DNA from: Nymphaea colorata
Taxonomy: Eukaryota > Streptophyta > Magnoliopsida > Nymphaeales > Nymphaeaceae
NCBI RefSeq assembly: GCF_008831285.2
Contig: NC_045146.1
Coordinates: 17,725,149-17,789,148, forward strand
Direction: 5' to 3'
Length of the DNA stretch: 64,000 nucleotides
A model generated the notes under the pieces. It saw only the letters and a program-made list of their open reading frames with translations, did not search any database and was not told the DNA's origin. Made by a program: the position numbers and the translations under genes. Shown piece by piece: positions 1 to 12,377 of the stretch; positions within the stretch are counted from its first letter, which is position 1; every line of letters starts with the position of its first letter.

Positions 1-122
1 TACACAATGCTCACAAATAGCAAAAGCAATGAACAAAGAACTATTTGAAAAATACCCTTCTGAACAAGATTGTCCAACACAATACATAGCATGTTAAATT
101 GCTAACTTGTATGAAATGTTAC

Positions 123-622
123 CTCCAAAGATCTAAGTCCCCAAGTAAAGCGACGATGTGTTGGATTAGCAGCTTTTGAATCCCATCCTCTGTACTCATA
201 TAAGCTTGTTGCAGTATAGACACACCTAGGAATCTTTTGGAATGATGACTCAAGTGGAACATTTCCACAGGTAACGACCTGGGAGAATTCAAACTCACTA
301 TAAGTGTAGAATCATTTATGATTCATGGAGCAGCAAATATAGGTCACAATCTTCAATCAAATGACTCTTATGAAGATAAATACCAATAAAGGTTCTCTCT
401 CTCTCTCATCCTTCTATATATATGTATATATATATCTTCTTTTTTTAAATTTGTTTGTCTGGTGCGATGTTGTCACAAGCATTGAGGTGTATGATAGGAA
501 GCCTTAATTGTGGCATAAGCCTCAACGGCTCAGATATACAGAGCAAACTATTTTTGAAGTATAAAAATTAAACACACAATCTATCTATGAGAAAATAAAT
601 AAGAGCAAAAAGAAGCTAGAGC

Positions 623-691
<69 letters not shown>

Positions 692-2602
692 CATATACCA
701 TATACATAAACAAAATTTATGGAATATATAAGCATCTATTTTATAAGTTCATGCACAATTGACAGCAATTAAAACTGAGAAAGTTTTTCTAATCCATATC
801 CAGCCATGTTAAATTGTCTGCACATCATTTGCACTTTGCAGTTATTTTCCATGTTACAAAAATATTATTTTGATTATTAATACATGAGGAAATCAACAGA
901 ATCCGTGGGACGGTTAATCAAGAAAGTTACTTTTGGATTGAGTTTGACACATTGAGAACCATAGAGATTTAACGATATTGAAAAAACCTGCTATTTATTG
1001 GAACATCATACTCCACAAACATGCTTTCTACTGAATAAGGTAAAACCTGTAGCACTCAATCCATGAAGCATTTACTGAAATAGAAAATTAATGGGATTTA
1101 TCAGATTGTAGATATTGAAGTGTAAAACACAAATCTAACTGCTTTTGGTCTAGGTAACTGCATCCATCAGACAAATCATATGGACCAAACAATTTGGTAA
1201 ACAAGTTTCTTAAGAACATGGACTAGAATGAACTCGGCCTACAGTTTAGAAAAAATCATTTTATGATGCAAAAAATAACTTGGCCAAAGTTTCATTTTCT
1301 AATAAAATAACCATGATGAAAGTCTTTGCATCATCAGATGTTTTACTCAAAATACAGTTAAGAAAAATGGCTTTATTGTGCAAATAACTTGACCACAGTT
1401 TCATCTCATCATAAAATCTTTGCATTGTCAGATGTAGTAAGAGTAACACAGGCTGTTTTATAGTTATGGTTTGAACACGACTTGTGTTACCGTTCATCAT
1501 TTTATTTTTGAAACTGCAGACAAAACCATAAATCAGGTGAAACAAGTATTGCAAACACAAAGCAACCAATGCAATGACACTACATATTACAGCTCTTTCT
1601 ATATGTGAAATATTTCTGGTCAAATAACCTTGGAAATAACGATTCAAAATTCATTCAGTATATGTACTTGCAAACACTCCATTGCAATGCACATACCCCA
1701 GAGACCTTGACATACTGCCCATTTTTAGCAGTTCTGAGCTCTGCATCTGGATACTGCACAATGAAACTTGTAACTGCACTTATCACACAACATGTGTTCC
1801 AAATGAAGACTGCAGCAACTGCCCCAAAGAGGACCACTACTACAATGAGCAGAATGGCATTCTGAACAGCTCCCAGAATGAATCCACCAGCTATAAATCC
1901 CATTACAAATAGTAGAATCAGTAAACAAAAGACTGACTTTGGGAAGCTCCTGCTAAAGGAGTAGTCAATATCATGACCGAGGTTAGTAACAGCTTGATGG
2001 TTAGTCATAGATACAGTGTGCAATTTGACTGATCCAAGAGAGTCCAATGGGCCAGAGACCTTGCGAGGTGCACCAGATGAATTAAGTGGCCCTGAAGAAA
2101 TGGGCCCTGAAGTTATAAGCCCGGTTGTAGGAAGCACTGGGGTAAGAGGACCAGAGTTCTGGCGTACCGCTTGTGTGAGACAACTAGGTTGAGGTCCAGA
2201 TGACTTCTTAACAGGATCTCCATATCTATTTAGTGGACCAGAGTTGGACTTCTGTCTCATAGGCACTTGAACTGAACCTGGAACCAAACCACCTGAAACA
2301 GGACCTGATGTAGAGAAGCCAGCCCTTGTAGACGAGTTTGTGATTGGCCCTGAATGCGAAGCAGCACCACCAAAAGATCCAGTTCTCGAAGGGGCACCAG
2401 ATATAGGCCCGGACTTCCTTGACCTTGAACCATCTACAGGAATATCAAACATTTTCCCAAGCTCTCCAGATTTCTTAATGTCTCCGCCTGTATAGGGTAT
2501 GGCTGTGGAACTAATTGTAATTGGCTTCTCTTTACGCTGCTCAGGCCGACCTGAGACATAAAGCCCATTACTGAGTTGATGGGATGGGAATCTTGAACCC
2601 AT
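123..2602 (-). CDS. SHOU4/SHOU4-like membrane protein, 3' part beyond window
   Basis: Two coding exons are visible: 2602-1697 (302 codons) and 278-123 (52 codons), joined in phase 0 across a 1.4-kb intron with GTATGT donor and CCCAG acceptor. The exon at 278 ends at a GTAACA donor, so the C-terminus lies left of the window. The start is placed at the MGSRFPSHQLSNGLYVSGRP motif, which I know as the conserved N-terminus of Arabidopsis At1g16860/At1g78880; an in-frame ATG nine codons upstream (2629) is less likely. Residues 1-220 are a Ser/Gly/Pro-rich cytosolic region with about ten SGP repeats. Two hydrophobic spans follow (about 224-243 and 248-269), then a conserved domain (VTCGNVPLESSFQ, CVYTATSLYEYRGW, HRRFTWGLRS). 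In Arabidopsis these proteins sit at the plasma membrane, bind cellulose synthase and restrain its delivery. Older annotation calls the family 'ubiquitin-specific protease C19-related', but I see no protease signature. Confidence 0.93.
279..1696 (-). other. intron of SHOU4-like gene, with (AT)n tract and a diverged tandem duplication
   Basis: The intron lies between the two coding exons. It holds an (AT)n microsatellite at about 628-691. It also holds two diverged tandem copies of a roughly 70-bp sequence, near 1267-1340 and 1377-1436, which share AATAACTTG, AGTTTCAT and TTTGCATNNTCAGATG. No other coding signal is seen. Confidence 0.75.
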
Positions 2603-3710
2603 AAAAACTTGACTAACGAATTCCACCAAACAAAGATGCCACCAGAGCCGCCTAGCTTATTCCAAACTAGAGTACCATATGTTGCATGAATGATTTAAGC
2701 AGGGGTCAAAGATAAGCACTGATTCCTTCTTCTGCTGACATTTTCTTTTGATCACAGGCATAGGTGTGGTAATTTTCAAGCATGTCATATTTGAAGATTA
2801 AAGGGGAAAGGCACATTGTTGAAAACCTAGAGTCCTGAATAGAGCTGCCAATAGACAGTAAGAAACTCCAAATGGATGAAGCCAAGCAGATACTCAACAA
2901 AATTTTCGTAAACTTCAAGGAAAACCTGTGAGTGGATGAAGAAATCAAATTTACAGCAATATGACAACCTTCTCCGAGCCTGCATCAACAAGACAATAAC
3001 ACTAAAAGTTACATGAGATCAGATAAACTTATTTAGTCAATAATCCAAAGTAGAATAGCTTGAAGTCCCCAAACTTTTGTAAGTCTCAAAAACAAAAAAT
3101 AGGAAAAAGAAAAGTAACACATGTTGACGCCCCATATCCAGTCTTCAGCTTGACTCAAACATCTGAATGTATCAACCCTGCAGAAAACTAACCAAAGTGC
3201 CTAGCCTTAAAGATCTCAACTTGCCGCATGTTTGGTTTCAATTCAGACATAGAAAAGCTATGAACCATAATACTTGGTTGTGTAAGACAGGACTACGTGA
3301 GACCCTCAAGATTTTTTTTAAATCTTCGATGTAGGACTATTCTTAAGCCCTCAACAAACATGACATGCTATAACAATGGTTATTTTCACAGGTAAGAAAA
3401 ACCATGACATGCCTCAGCTGTTAATCAAATTAAGAAATGTGGGAGACAAGACCATGAAAAGGCTGAATTAATATAAAGAAATGTTTTCACTTTCTGCAAA
3501 AATAAGAAGAGATTATCAAGAATAACTTATGAACGGAAAAACTAAGACTTCAACACAAAAAAAAAAAAACAGAAAAATAAGGTCATTACCATCATCATCA
3601 AAATGTCTCAAGGCAGAGGAAAGAAATACTCTAACCCTGGACTTTCAAAGTAGAATGTACCACAGATTAGAACAATCGTTAACACTAACTACATTAGTAC
3701 TTCAAACAAT

Positions 3711-3763
<53 letters not shown>

Positions 3764-4719
3764 AGTAAACTACGAGCAAACTAGCACAAAGAATTGAAAT
3801 TTTGCATTATCGACTTGAAATAGCACGTATAAATCAATACTCCCACCAAAGAGACGAGTACCAACTACCTCGCTCACAAGAAAATGAACCTGGTGAGACG
3901 CTAAAATAAAGAGCAAGGTCACAAGCGAAACGAGATATCGCCAATAAAAATGAAAAAGGAGGACCGAGGACAATAAAATCCTAGAAAGTAGAAACCAAAA
4001 TTAAGTACTCCCAAGTTTCTACATCTGCATATCATGATATCAGTAAAGAACTAAAATCCTTTAAGTGTTGCGAGGAAAAAATAAACAGTCGAAAACAAAT
4101 GGAATACCAGAAAAAACTCCGAAGACATGAGATCACGCTATTCGCTTTGTGCCAAAGTTAAAAAGAAAAAAGCTTATGGCAAACAAAGCAATGAAACCAA
4201 ATTCATTCTCTCGTAAGTAAGAAAAACTCGAAGCAAAAAGACGCATTAAGACCTTAAACAATAGCAGCATTTTTCAAACTAAACATTTTATGCCCCTTGT
4301 CTCCGAAACAGAGAACAACAAACATCATTTAAACATTTCATTCACACACGCCAACCAACTACAATTCACAAACCGGAACCATTCTCCATTTTCCGGGAAA
4401 ATGAGGGGATCCTTACTATGAGAAGATATCCACAAAAGGGATCACCCAAACAGATAAGTACAAGTACCAACAATGCACAATGACTTGCCGGGGAAAAAAC
4501 ACCAGAAAAAACCATGCAAATGCAGAGGAACAACTACAGTGGAAAGAAGAAAGGAAAAAAGAAAAAGCTACCACTTAGAGAATTTGAATAACGCTGGCTC
4601 GACCGAAATGCAGCAACAGGAATCAGATATTTCTATGTCTAGACTCTAGAACGAGGAGTAGAATGAAGCAGAATGGGAGAAAACAGAAAAGATAGTAATA
4701 TAGGACGAAGAGAACTTAC
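2603..4719 (-). other. probable 5'-UTR intron of the SHOU4-like gene
   Basis: There is no coding exon between the start codon at 2602 and a consensus donor (TAC|GTAAGT on the minus strand) at 4719. This suggests a 2.1-kb leader intron. The acceptor just upstream of the ATG is not certain; an AG at about 2609 is possible. The stretch includes an (AT)n run at 3713-3761 and is otherwise unremarkable AT-rich sequence. Confidence 0.5.
3713..3761. repeat. (AT)n microsatellite
   Basis: About 24 uninterrupted AT dinucleotides. The open reading frame of repeated Tyr-Ile across it is a repeat artefact. Confidence 0.98.
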
Positions 4720-4930
4720 GTAGGGCCAGGCAATGCAGAAAATCAAGGGATTTAAGCATTGGCCATACCCACCAAACCCCCCAGACCTTCACTTCCCTCT
4801 ATCTCTCAGTTCATGTTGCAGTGCCACTTTCTTCAACAAAGTTACAATACTAGCACCAACTTCATCAACAATACCAAGACGGCTGCTCTTCAGATTCTGA
4901 AAGATTTAGATTTTTGAACTCACTCACTCT
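4720..4930 (-). other. probable non-coding first exon of the SHOU4-like gene
   Basis: On the minus strand this pyrimidine/purine-mixed leader-like sequence ends at a strong donor: the exon ends at 4720 and GTAAGT begins at 4719. A CT/GA-rich block at about 4915-4940 resembles a plant transcription-start region, so the right boundary is approximate. The leader would carry at least two very short upstream ORFs: ATG-AAC-TGA at 4814-4806 and a four-codon ORF at 4766-4752. Assignment to the gene at 2602 is by position and strand only. Confidence 0.45.
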
Positions 4931-5178
4931 CTCCTTCTCACAGTGTATGACCATGTTGCCCTTAGTTTTCCCTCACCTCTGCTAATGGTTTTTGGTAACG
5001 TACTGGCTCTTTATTTTTTTCTTGGGCTCCAAAATGACTGGCATATCCCCTGACGATGACTGTAAGGAACCTGCTGATATCTCATACAGCCTTTTATCAA
5101 GCAACGTACAGAATAACACTATTTATGCATTACGAACGTTTCATTTCCACCAATAGAACGGGCAGAACATAACTCCGT

Positions 5179-5340
5179 GTTCTGTTCCACCATCAATGGA
5201 GCTCATGGCAGAGAGTCGCACTCTGTCCTATATAACACGCGTTCTGTTCAGTTAACCAAAGGAGCTTCTTGTAGAGAATCCCCACTGTGGTCTGGAACAA
5301 CTGTTCTATTCCACCAGTCAATGGATCTCTTGTATTTCTG
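5179..5340. repeat. imperfect 62-bp tandem repeat, about 2.6 copies
   Basis: Copies begin with GTTCTGTTC/GTTCTATTCC at 5179, 5241 and 5303, exactly 62 bp apart. Each continues with a diverged CCA..CAA(T/A)GGA(G/T)CT segment. A partial fourth relative (TTTCATTTCCACCAATAGA) lies just upstream at about 5139. Divergence between copies shows the array is old. Confidence 0.7.
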
Positions 5341-6372
5341 GGGGAGCAAAATTTACCTAACAAGTACTTGCTATGTATTCGTTGATCATGTCTGCTTCAT
5401 CCACCCGTGTGGTATTCATCTGCCTCCACATTTCTGAGGGAATATAAACCAAAGCTACCTCTTTGATTCTTAATAAACATCACTTTTTTGTAACAACTGA
5501 ATTTCCTGTTTTATATAGAAGATAAATTGTTATGGCAGCATTTATATTGCTAACTAAAGCACTGGGTGATCTAACCTGCACTAGCATGACATGAAAATTC
5601 TTGGATGAAAGTGACATTTGCATGATAAATCATATTTAGGTTCAATCATGGCACTAGGCTTGATCTTATGAAATTCGACTCATAAACTCAAAAATGGAGT
5701 AGGTAGAACACGAAGAGATACAAATATTCAGTATTTTATCATGAAGAAACATTTCATTTCCAATAATACCAACATAAAAGGGTTTTCTTCCAATATAATC
5801 TAAACTCTTACAAATGCAACTGTAAATCTCTCTCTGTCCTCCCTTGCCCCAAAATAAATCAGCATATACAAATATATGTCGGCATCCGAATCCATATCCG
5901 GATACCAAATGACATGTTCTTGTTGCTGTCATCACATTGAGGCAAATAAACCCAAAAAGCTTTACTCTTTTTGTCTAGACTGGCCAAGTTATGAGCTATG
6001 CTTCAACCAATTTTTTGTCTGCATCAACTTAAATTTGATCAAGGTGACAGAATAAGCTTTGGCTTATTACAAGATAGGTATATTACAGGCGGGTCTTAAG
6101 GGCCAATTGCATACTAGAATGAAAGGGGCTTCCTTTTCATGTATAAGGCCCACATCTGATTGAATGTCCCATACAAATGGGGAAGGAGCCTTTATGGTCT
6201 TAACTACTGCATCCCTTCTTCTTGCTATTGTGCTCATTTCCAATGAATCTTCAGCCTGGTTATGGAGTCACATTCTCAACCATATTATACTGAGATGTTT
6301 TCCAATTGAAAAGATGTGTAAGAAACCCTAGGGGCCGTTTAGAAACATTAGTATTTTGTTACTGTTTTATGC

Positions 6373-6438
6373 ATCTAACTCAAAATTTGGTTATATTGAA
6401 TGAAAATCTAACTCAAAATTTGGTTATATTGAATGAAA
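6373..6438. repeat. 33-bp tandem duplication
   Basis: Two essentially identical 33-bp copies start at 6373 and 6406, each beginning ATCTAACTCAAAATTTGG. They lie about 40 bp inside a sequence beginning AGGGGCCGTTT at 6331, which resembles one end of a common plant hAT/MITE family. No matching opposite end was found. Confidence 0.85.
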
Positions 6439-7924
6439 GTTTTAAAAAAGTGTTTCATGAATCTGTTGTAAATTTCGGGATATAGAAGAAGGAGCCTGGG
6501 ATCCTTTCAAGGAGACTTAGGCATGGAATAGGGACCATCTGGCTCCATTTTTTGTAATTGGTATATATTCTGTTATTTCTTTGAGATGAAAAACTAGAGG
6601 GGCGAAGCCAAAAAACTTAATAGTTAAGAGGCACTCACATAATATATATATATATTAGATTTGAGGAACACCAATATATAATAAACAAAATTATATAAAA
6701 AAACTAATATCTAAATAAAATATCTAGGCCCGTTGGCCAACTGCCCACATTAGCCACAGGTAGCTTCACTTGACATTCCACTATTCCAGTTAAAATTTCC
6801 TTCCACAAGAATTAATCTCCCTCTCCAAATCCTCATTGCCCATCGTCTCCACGTTGAGCCATCAATGCCAACTATAAAAGTTAAAAGGCACCGATAAAAA
6901 ACGTGATCAAGTTCGCAAACTTTATTTGTCTACTTTCTGCTTGGCCGCGTAAAACGTGGCCAAGTTCACGAACTCCAACGTCTGTATGCTTAAAGCCTGG
7001 CCAATGGCCATGCATCGCGTGGCTCGGAGCACACGACACTCGCGTTTGTCCCACAGTTTCTGCCGCATCGTGGCCGAAATGGACGTGAAGTTGCCAAGGC
7101 GTAGGCTCGCTAGGCTCGTAGTTGGCCCCATGGCTAGGCTCGATTTCCTAGGTACGTGCATGAGCCAAGACATTGCCAATAATAAATTTGTACGTAGAAC
7201 ACATGAATAAAGTATTGAAACTTTCCTTTTTTGGTTCCGTTCTCTTGCTTCCGATCAAAGAAAGTTGGTTCTTATAATTTTTAACAAGAATCACGCTTTT
7301 TTATGTTGAAATCATCCAAAAGTATATTTTCATCAAGGTTAAGAGAAGTTTACTTCAAGACTTTATTTCATAGTTTCTATAAAAGCGGAACCCTTGTTTG
7401 AAAATTCACAAGCAACAGTATTTCTAAGAAACTAGAACCAAAAGGCAAGCTACAAAATGAAAAATTTCCTAGAAAACAATTTCATGCTAGATGCTAAGCC
7501 AACTAACTACATAACAAGGTCTATGATTAAAAAACTAGCAATCATAATATAAAATCGCCAGATCTACTATTTTATTAAACTTATTTAGTAGGCTTGTAGT
7601 TATGAAACCTATATAGCATAAGATTATAGACATGTCTGTATTGTTGCATGTGTATGATCCATTCACTTGGCTGCCTTAAAAGAGGATCTAGAGTTCAATA
7701 GCTAGGGTGCATTTCTCTAGGTATAATCTGGTAAAATTTAACTACCGTGCATTTCTCTAAGTGTAAATCCAACAATGCCCTCACATTAATCACATTCAAG
7801 TGTAGAGAATCATGTTCTTAATCCATCCACCTAGATTTGCTATTTCGTGGTCAGAAATATGTTTCAAACAAGAGAAATAACTTCTAGCATGAGAAAATGT
7901 TTCCTAGGTGAGGAAGAAATGCAA

Positions 7925-8090
7925 GAGCGGAGCCAAGGGGCGGGGTGGTAGGAGTCATGGCCTCCTTTATATTTTGAGAAAGCAAAATTTTATAGTTTTG
8001 ATTTTGAAAAACTTTGTAGCTCGACCCCTACAAAAATTTTCATAGATATAAGTAGGCCGCTTTCAAGAAAATTTTTTAGTTCCGCTCCTA
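7925..8090. mobile_element. decayed hAT-like MITE relic (uncertain)
   Basis: The left side carries AGAGCGGAGCC and the right side the inverse TTCCGCTCCT, bracketing about 165 bp. Such CGGAGC ends are typical of a plant hAT-like family also seen elsewhere in this window. No 8-bp target duplication is preserved, so the exact ends are not secure. Confidence 0.35.
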
Positions 8091-10511
8091 CTTTTGCAAG
8101 GTATTAGCTTCACCTGGAAACACAATGTTTCATGTGACCAAGAAATCTGCCGTTTTATTTTTCACAGTTCTCACTCACGATGGAGCCATGGAGGGAGTTA
8201 CTTTTTACGTGGAAGTGGGGTCTTTTCCTCTTGAGCATGCAGTACGATGTCTGTTTGGTGCAATTACACTTTCCTGTGAAAGTCACGCCCATGGGAAAGA
8301 TGGCTCCAGCAAGGTGCAAGCACATATTTGGATTTGAATTCAGATACAAATGTAAATGAAGAAAAGTCCATATCATATTTAAATCTAGCTTTAAATTCAC
8401 AACCAAATTCAAATTTGAACGGCGTTATCTTTTAAAATATTTGTGACATAGGACATTTATTTAAAATTAAATTTGAATCTGAATCCACTTAAATATTTAT
8501 CTAGGGCCAAATCTGATTGAATAAAATTTCTTTTCATATTTGATTTTCCTGAAGCGGTTAAGTGGGATATCCAATTTGATTCTATTCCATTGACATCTGT
8601 GAATTTGGATTTACAAACAGGATACAATTTGTGAACCAGTTCATCTCAGAAATTGATAGATCCGAAGCCAAATAAGATCCAAACACTGAAGTCCACTGAA
8701 ACTTTCGTTTCCACCATTGATAGAGCTCAAAATACTATTATCCGAGTCTTAATCCAAACCAGAAACCAAATTTGCCTGGGGATAATGGATCGTTTACTGA
8801 TTCCTCCCTCCGATAAGCAAGGGTATTATGGACATTAGCTAAAATACCACGCACCACCGGCGCCAAAGGTCCGGGCAGGGGCAATTCGGGCACTCTACAG
8901 AGGTGCTGCGAGTATTCGAGGATGAAAGGGTCAAGGGTATTTCCGGTACATGGAATTTTTTAGGGCGGGTAAGCGGTTACGGGGAGCAGGCACGCGCCGT
9001 TTGTATCGGCAAAAGATCGCAGGGAACCGGCGGGCAGAGTAGCTGCCGCCATCCAGGACACGCGCCCCAATTAATCGCCGATCCGTAAATTCGGGGAGTA
9101 ATAGTCGCCATCCACCCCTCTTTACCTTCCCTTTTGATCATTTCCAAGTGGACGCAATGTATTTTGCAGCAAAACTTTCTTCTAAAGCTCCATACTTTTC
9201 TCAAATGTCGAATACGGGAATCTTTTCCTTTTCCCTCAAAAGTATTCACCATTTTATTAGATTACTTTTTTCTTGTAACGGCTAAATATTCACGTTAACG
9301 GACCGAAGTGAAGCACCATAAATCATTTTCTGACTCTCTCTCTCTCTCTCATATATATAAACTAGATGTTCAAAGTGTCATCTCATTATTTTGGTATTTA
9401 CAAAGTAAGTTTTTATTAATGTAGCTGTATGAATGAACTATGTGGAATAACGTAAATAATAGAGATAAGAACAACATAAAAGTATGATAGATATAACAGA
9501 TATTATAAACAATAATTGAATCCAATCACATGTCATAATTGTCATGAATTCTTTTGAACCCCATAATTCATGCGAGGTAATCTTGATCCATCTTTGCACT
9601 TATACTCAAATATGTCGATCATCCAAGACACATAATTTCCTTTTCCTTGCAAATAAAGTAATAAAATCAACCTAATTATGATCTCAGGTAAAGATGAGAT
9701 CCCTATTACATTCCATGGGCCAATAAAATAGCTGCAGGAATTGTTCAGAACGGGCAAGTATTCAGAATTTCAAACCAAAATCAACTGACAATGGTGAATG
9801 ATATGTCAAAATTAAAGCCACTTACATCTCCAAAAGGAAGTGATAAATGACATTAGTTTCTTTCATAAAGAAAGCACTAATTCTGTAGGAATTCATCGCT
9901 TTTACTCGATATATATAATTAGAAAATGAATCATATGTTCAAAAAACTATTTTAAATTCATAATTTACTCTCAACTGTTTAAAAAAAAAAAACCAAGTTG
10001 ACCAGTCGTAAAATAAAAACCAATTTACAGTACTTAAAGGCACTGATAAATAGCAAAATCATTGCCTGTTCGATTCACTTAAATATACGAATTTACTATC
10101 CGTTCAAGTGGTAGCTTTAACTTTAAGTATTCAAGTCTCTTCGAAGTTTTCTTTTCCTTTAGATTCTTACGTAGAAGGGAGATACTTGTTGGCAAGATCT
10201 TTAGTTTGGCTCATTGATGGGTTTTTGAGGCATGCAGCGTTTCTTGTCTTAATAAAATAGCGCTTGTTAATTGTGAGTTGAGATCATTGACAAAGGCTTC
10301 TAAAATCACAACCAACTTGCCCTTTGAGTTCTGTGAGGTCAGGTTTGTCCTTCTCATCAATTGTTGGTACTAATCATCACATGGCTATGGTTATTAAAAA
10401 ATGTGAGAAGAAAAGGGTGGATGTGAAAGCACATGTTTGTTTAGTTGAGATCTAGTTTTAGGTAGGTAGGTATATATATATATATATATATAGATTGAAT
10501 TGGTAACTCTT

Positions 10512-10760
10512 GCTTTTGAGAGGTACCCAACCATCTAATTGAGAGGTACCCAACCATCTAATTAGAACCATTTGGTCAATCATAATGGAAAGTTGAGAAA
10601 ATAAAAAGAAAAAAGTGATAAGTATTTTCATGTTTATATTTTTTTACTTTTTTCTTACAATTATCTAGTTGCTTTTTTATCAATGGTTTTGATCTAATAT
10701 TAGTTCATATTTTTTTATTTTTTCTTACAATTATCTAGTTGTTTTTTATCAATGGTTTTG
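10512..10760. repeat. two small tandem duplications
   Basis: A unit of about 22 bp beginning GAGAGGTACCCAACCATC occurs twice near 10519-10562. Downstream, a unit of about 77 bp containing CTTACAATTATCTAGTTG and TTTATCAATGGTTTTGAT occurs twice between about 10640 and 10765. Confidence 0.75.
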
Positions 10761-11024
10761 ATTAGATGGTCAAGTGACTTTAGATAGCCAAAATCATCGT
10801 TCACTCAATATATATATATATAAATATAATTGGATGGTGACTTTGGTTATAGAATTACTCAACTTATTTATGATATGATGGTCATTTGGTTCATCGTATT
10901 TGACAGTTGAAAAAAACATGAAAAAAGAGGTGGTAAGTGTTTTTATTATCTAATATTAGTTCACATTTTTTTTAACTGATCTTTACAATGGATCAAACAA
11001 TCTTCATGAATGACCTTTCTCTCT

Positions 11025-11027
<3 letters not shown>

Positions 11028-11067
<40 letters not shown>
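11028..11067. repeat. (AT)n microsatellite
   Basis: About 20 AT units, immediately left of a possible MITE end at 11070. Confidence 0.95.
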
Positions 11068-11073
<6 letters not shown>

Positions 11074-11443
11074 GGTAAAAACCAAACACTTAAATTAGGG
11101 ATAAAAACCACGAGCAATTGATTTTTTTATTAAAAACTATTTCAATAAAATATTAACAACTGAATATGTTTATGAAGAGTGTTTTGATATAAAAGATGTT
11201 TTGATTCAAGTTGTTCTAACAAAAAATATTGATATCTTTATTATCATGCCATGGATGCCGTTCATTTTTTCTTATTATAAAAACACCATTAAAGTCTAAC
11301 AAATTATCAACTTAATATATGTTTTTTATCAACCCATTGTTAAGATCATATCAATAAAGTTAGGTCGTAAAAAAAAAACATTTCAAAATCAAAATCAAGG
11401 GTTTAATTTTTGTCATTGGCCTCAGTGTCTGTTTTTTACCAAT

Positions 11444-11479
<36 letters not shown>

Positions 11480-12377
11480 AAATGTGTGTGTGCATGCTTT
11501 GTTCGTGAAGAATGCGTCAAAATAGTGATCATATACGATGGTACACGTGGTCTCATGCAAATACGCTGCACGTGCATGTATTGGGAGCATCTTTCAAAAA
11601 ATTAAAGCCACTGTCAGGCATCCATGCAGACCATGGCTGTTCTGGTGTGTCCGTTTAAGCGCACGGCCAACTTTGTAACAGACGTTTACGGCTATGGCAG
11701 CAGTTGGCAGGTTCGGTGAAAGGATGCATGGAAGTCCTAGAAATTTGAATATGCAGACAATCCTTGAGTTCAATAATTCAGAATCCAGTCAACTACTGCA
11801 CGTCTGCCCAAACTTAATTGGTCAGGCTTTGGTTTTCTTGCTAAAAAATGGACTCCTTGTCAATAAACCGCCAGAAATCCGGCGCCTGTCGCCAGTCTCT
11901 ATCTCCAAGAGCAATAATTTTTCAAAGATTGATCATAGACAAAAGCGTCATTGGTAACATGTAGCGACACTAAGTCGGCGTCTTTTCAGATAAACGGAGC
12001 ATACGATTTTCAGAAAGATGATTGGAAATCATGGCTTTTCCAAGTTGGTTACTTGATCTCTTCTTTCTGTGTACTTCTGAGAAATCATAGATATACGGTA
12101 TATGGCTAAGTAGACGACTTAAGTGAAAATTTTCTCTTTTACTAGATTATTGTTTATTCCTTGCATGAATAAATAACAATGGCACATTAGCTGCTTTACC
12201 GTCTTTGAAAAAGGTTGGTGTCAGCATTTCATCGTTCCCCAAAAAAACTCCTGCGTTGAAATCCTTTTCCTTTTAATATGCAGAAAGTACATAATATGTG
12301 CACAATCCTCGAAAAATTCTCGCTAGAATTGATTTTTCTTATTGAATATATTTCTGTGAAAGGGGTATACAAGAGTT

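Larger units (their letters stand above)
4950..12377. other. intergenic region without a supported gene
   Basis: Both strands were read. The open frames here are short, lack recognisable motifs and do not join across plausible splice sites. The region holds local tandem duplications (5179-5340, 6373-6438, 10512-10760), relics of hAT-like elements, microsatellites (about 9335-9360, 10470-10490, 11028-11067) and a GC-richer patch at 8860-9080 with no coding signal. Confidence 0.6.

Noticed and set aside
1-122. Next coding exon of the SHOU4-like gene
   Set aside because: After the GTAACA donor at 122 no Ycontinuation resembling the conserved C-terminal domain is readable, so it is intron up to the window edge.
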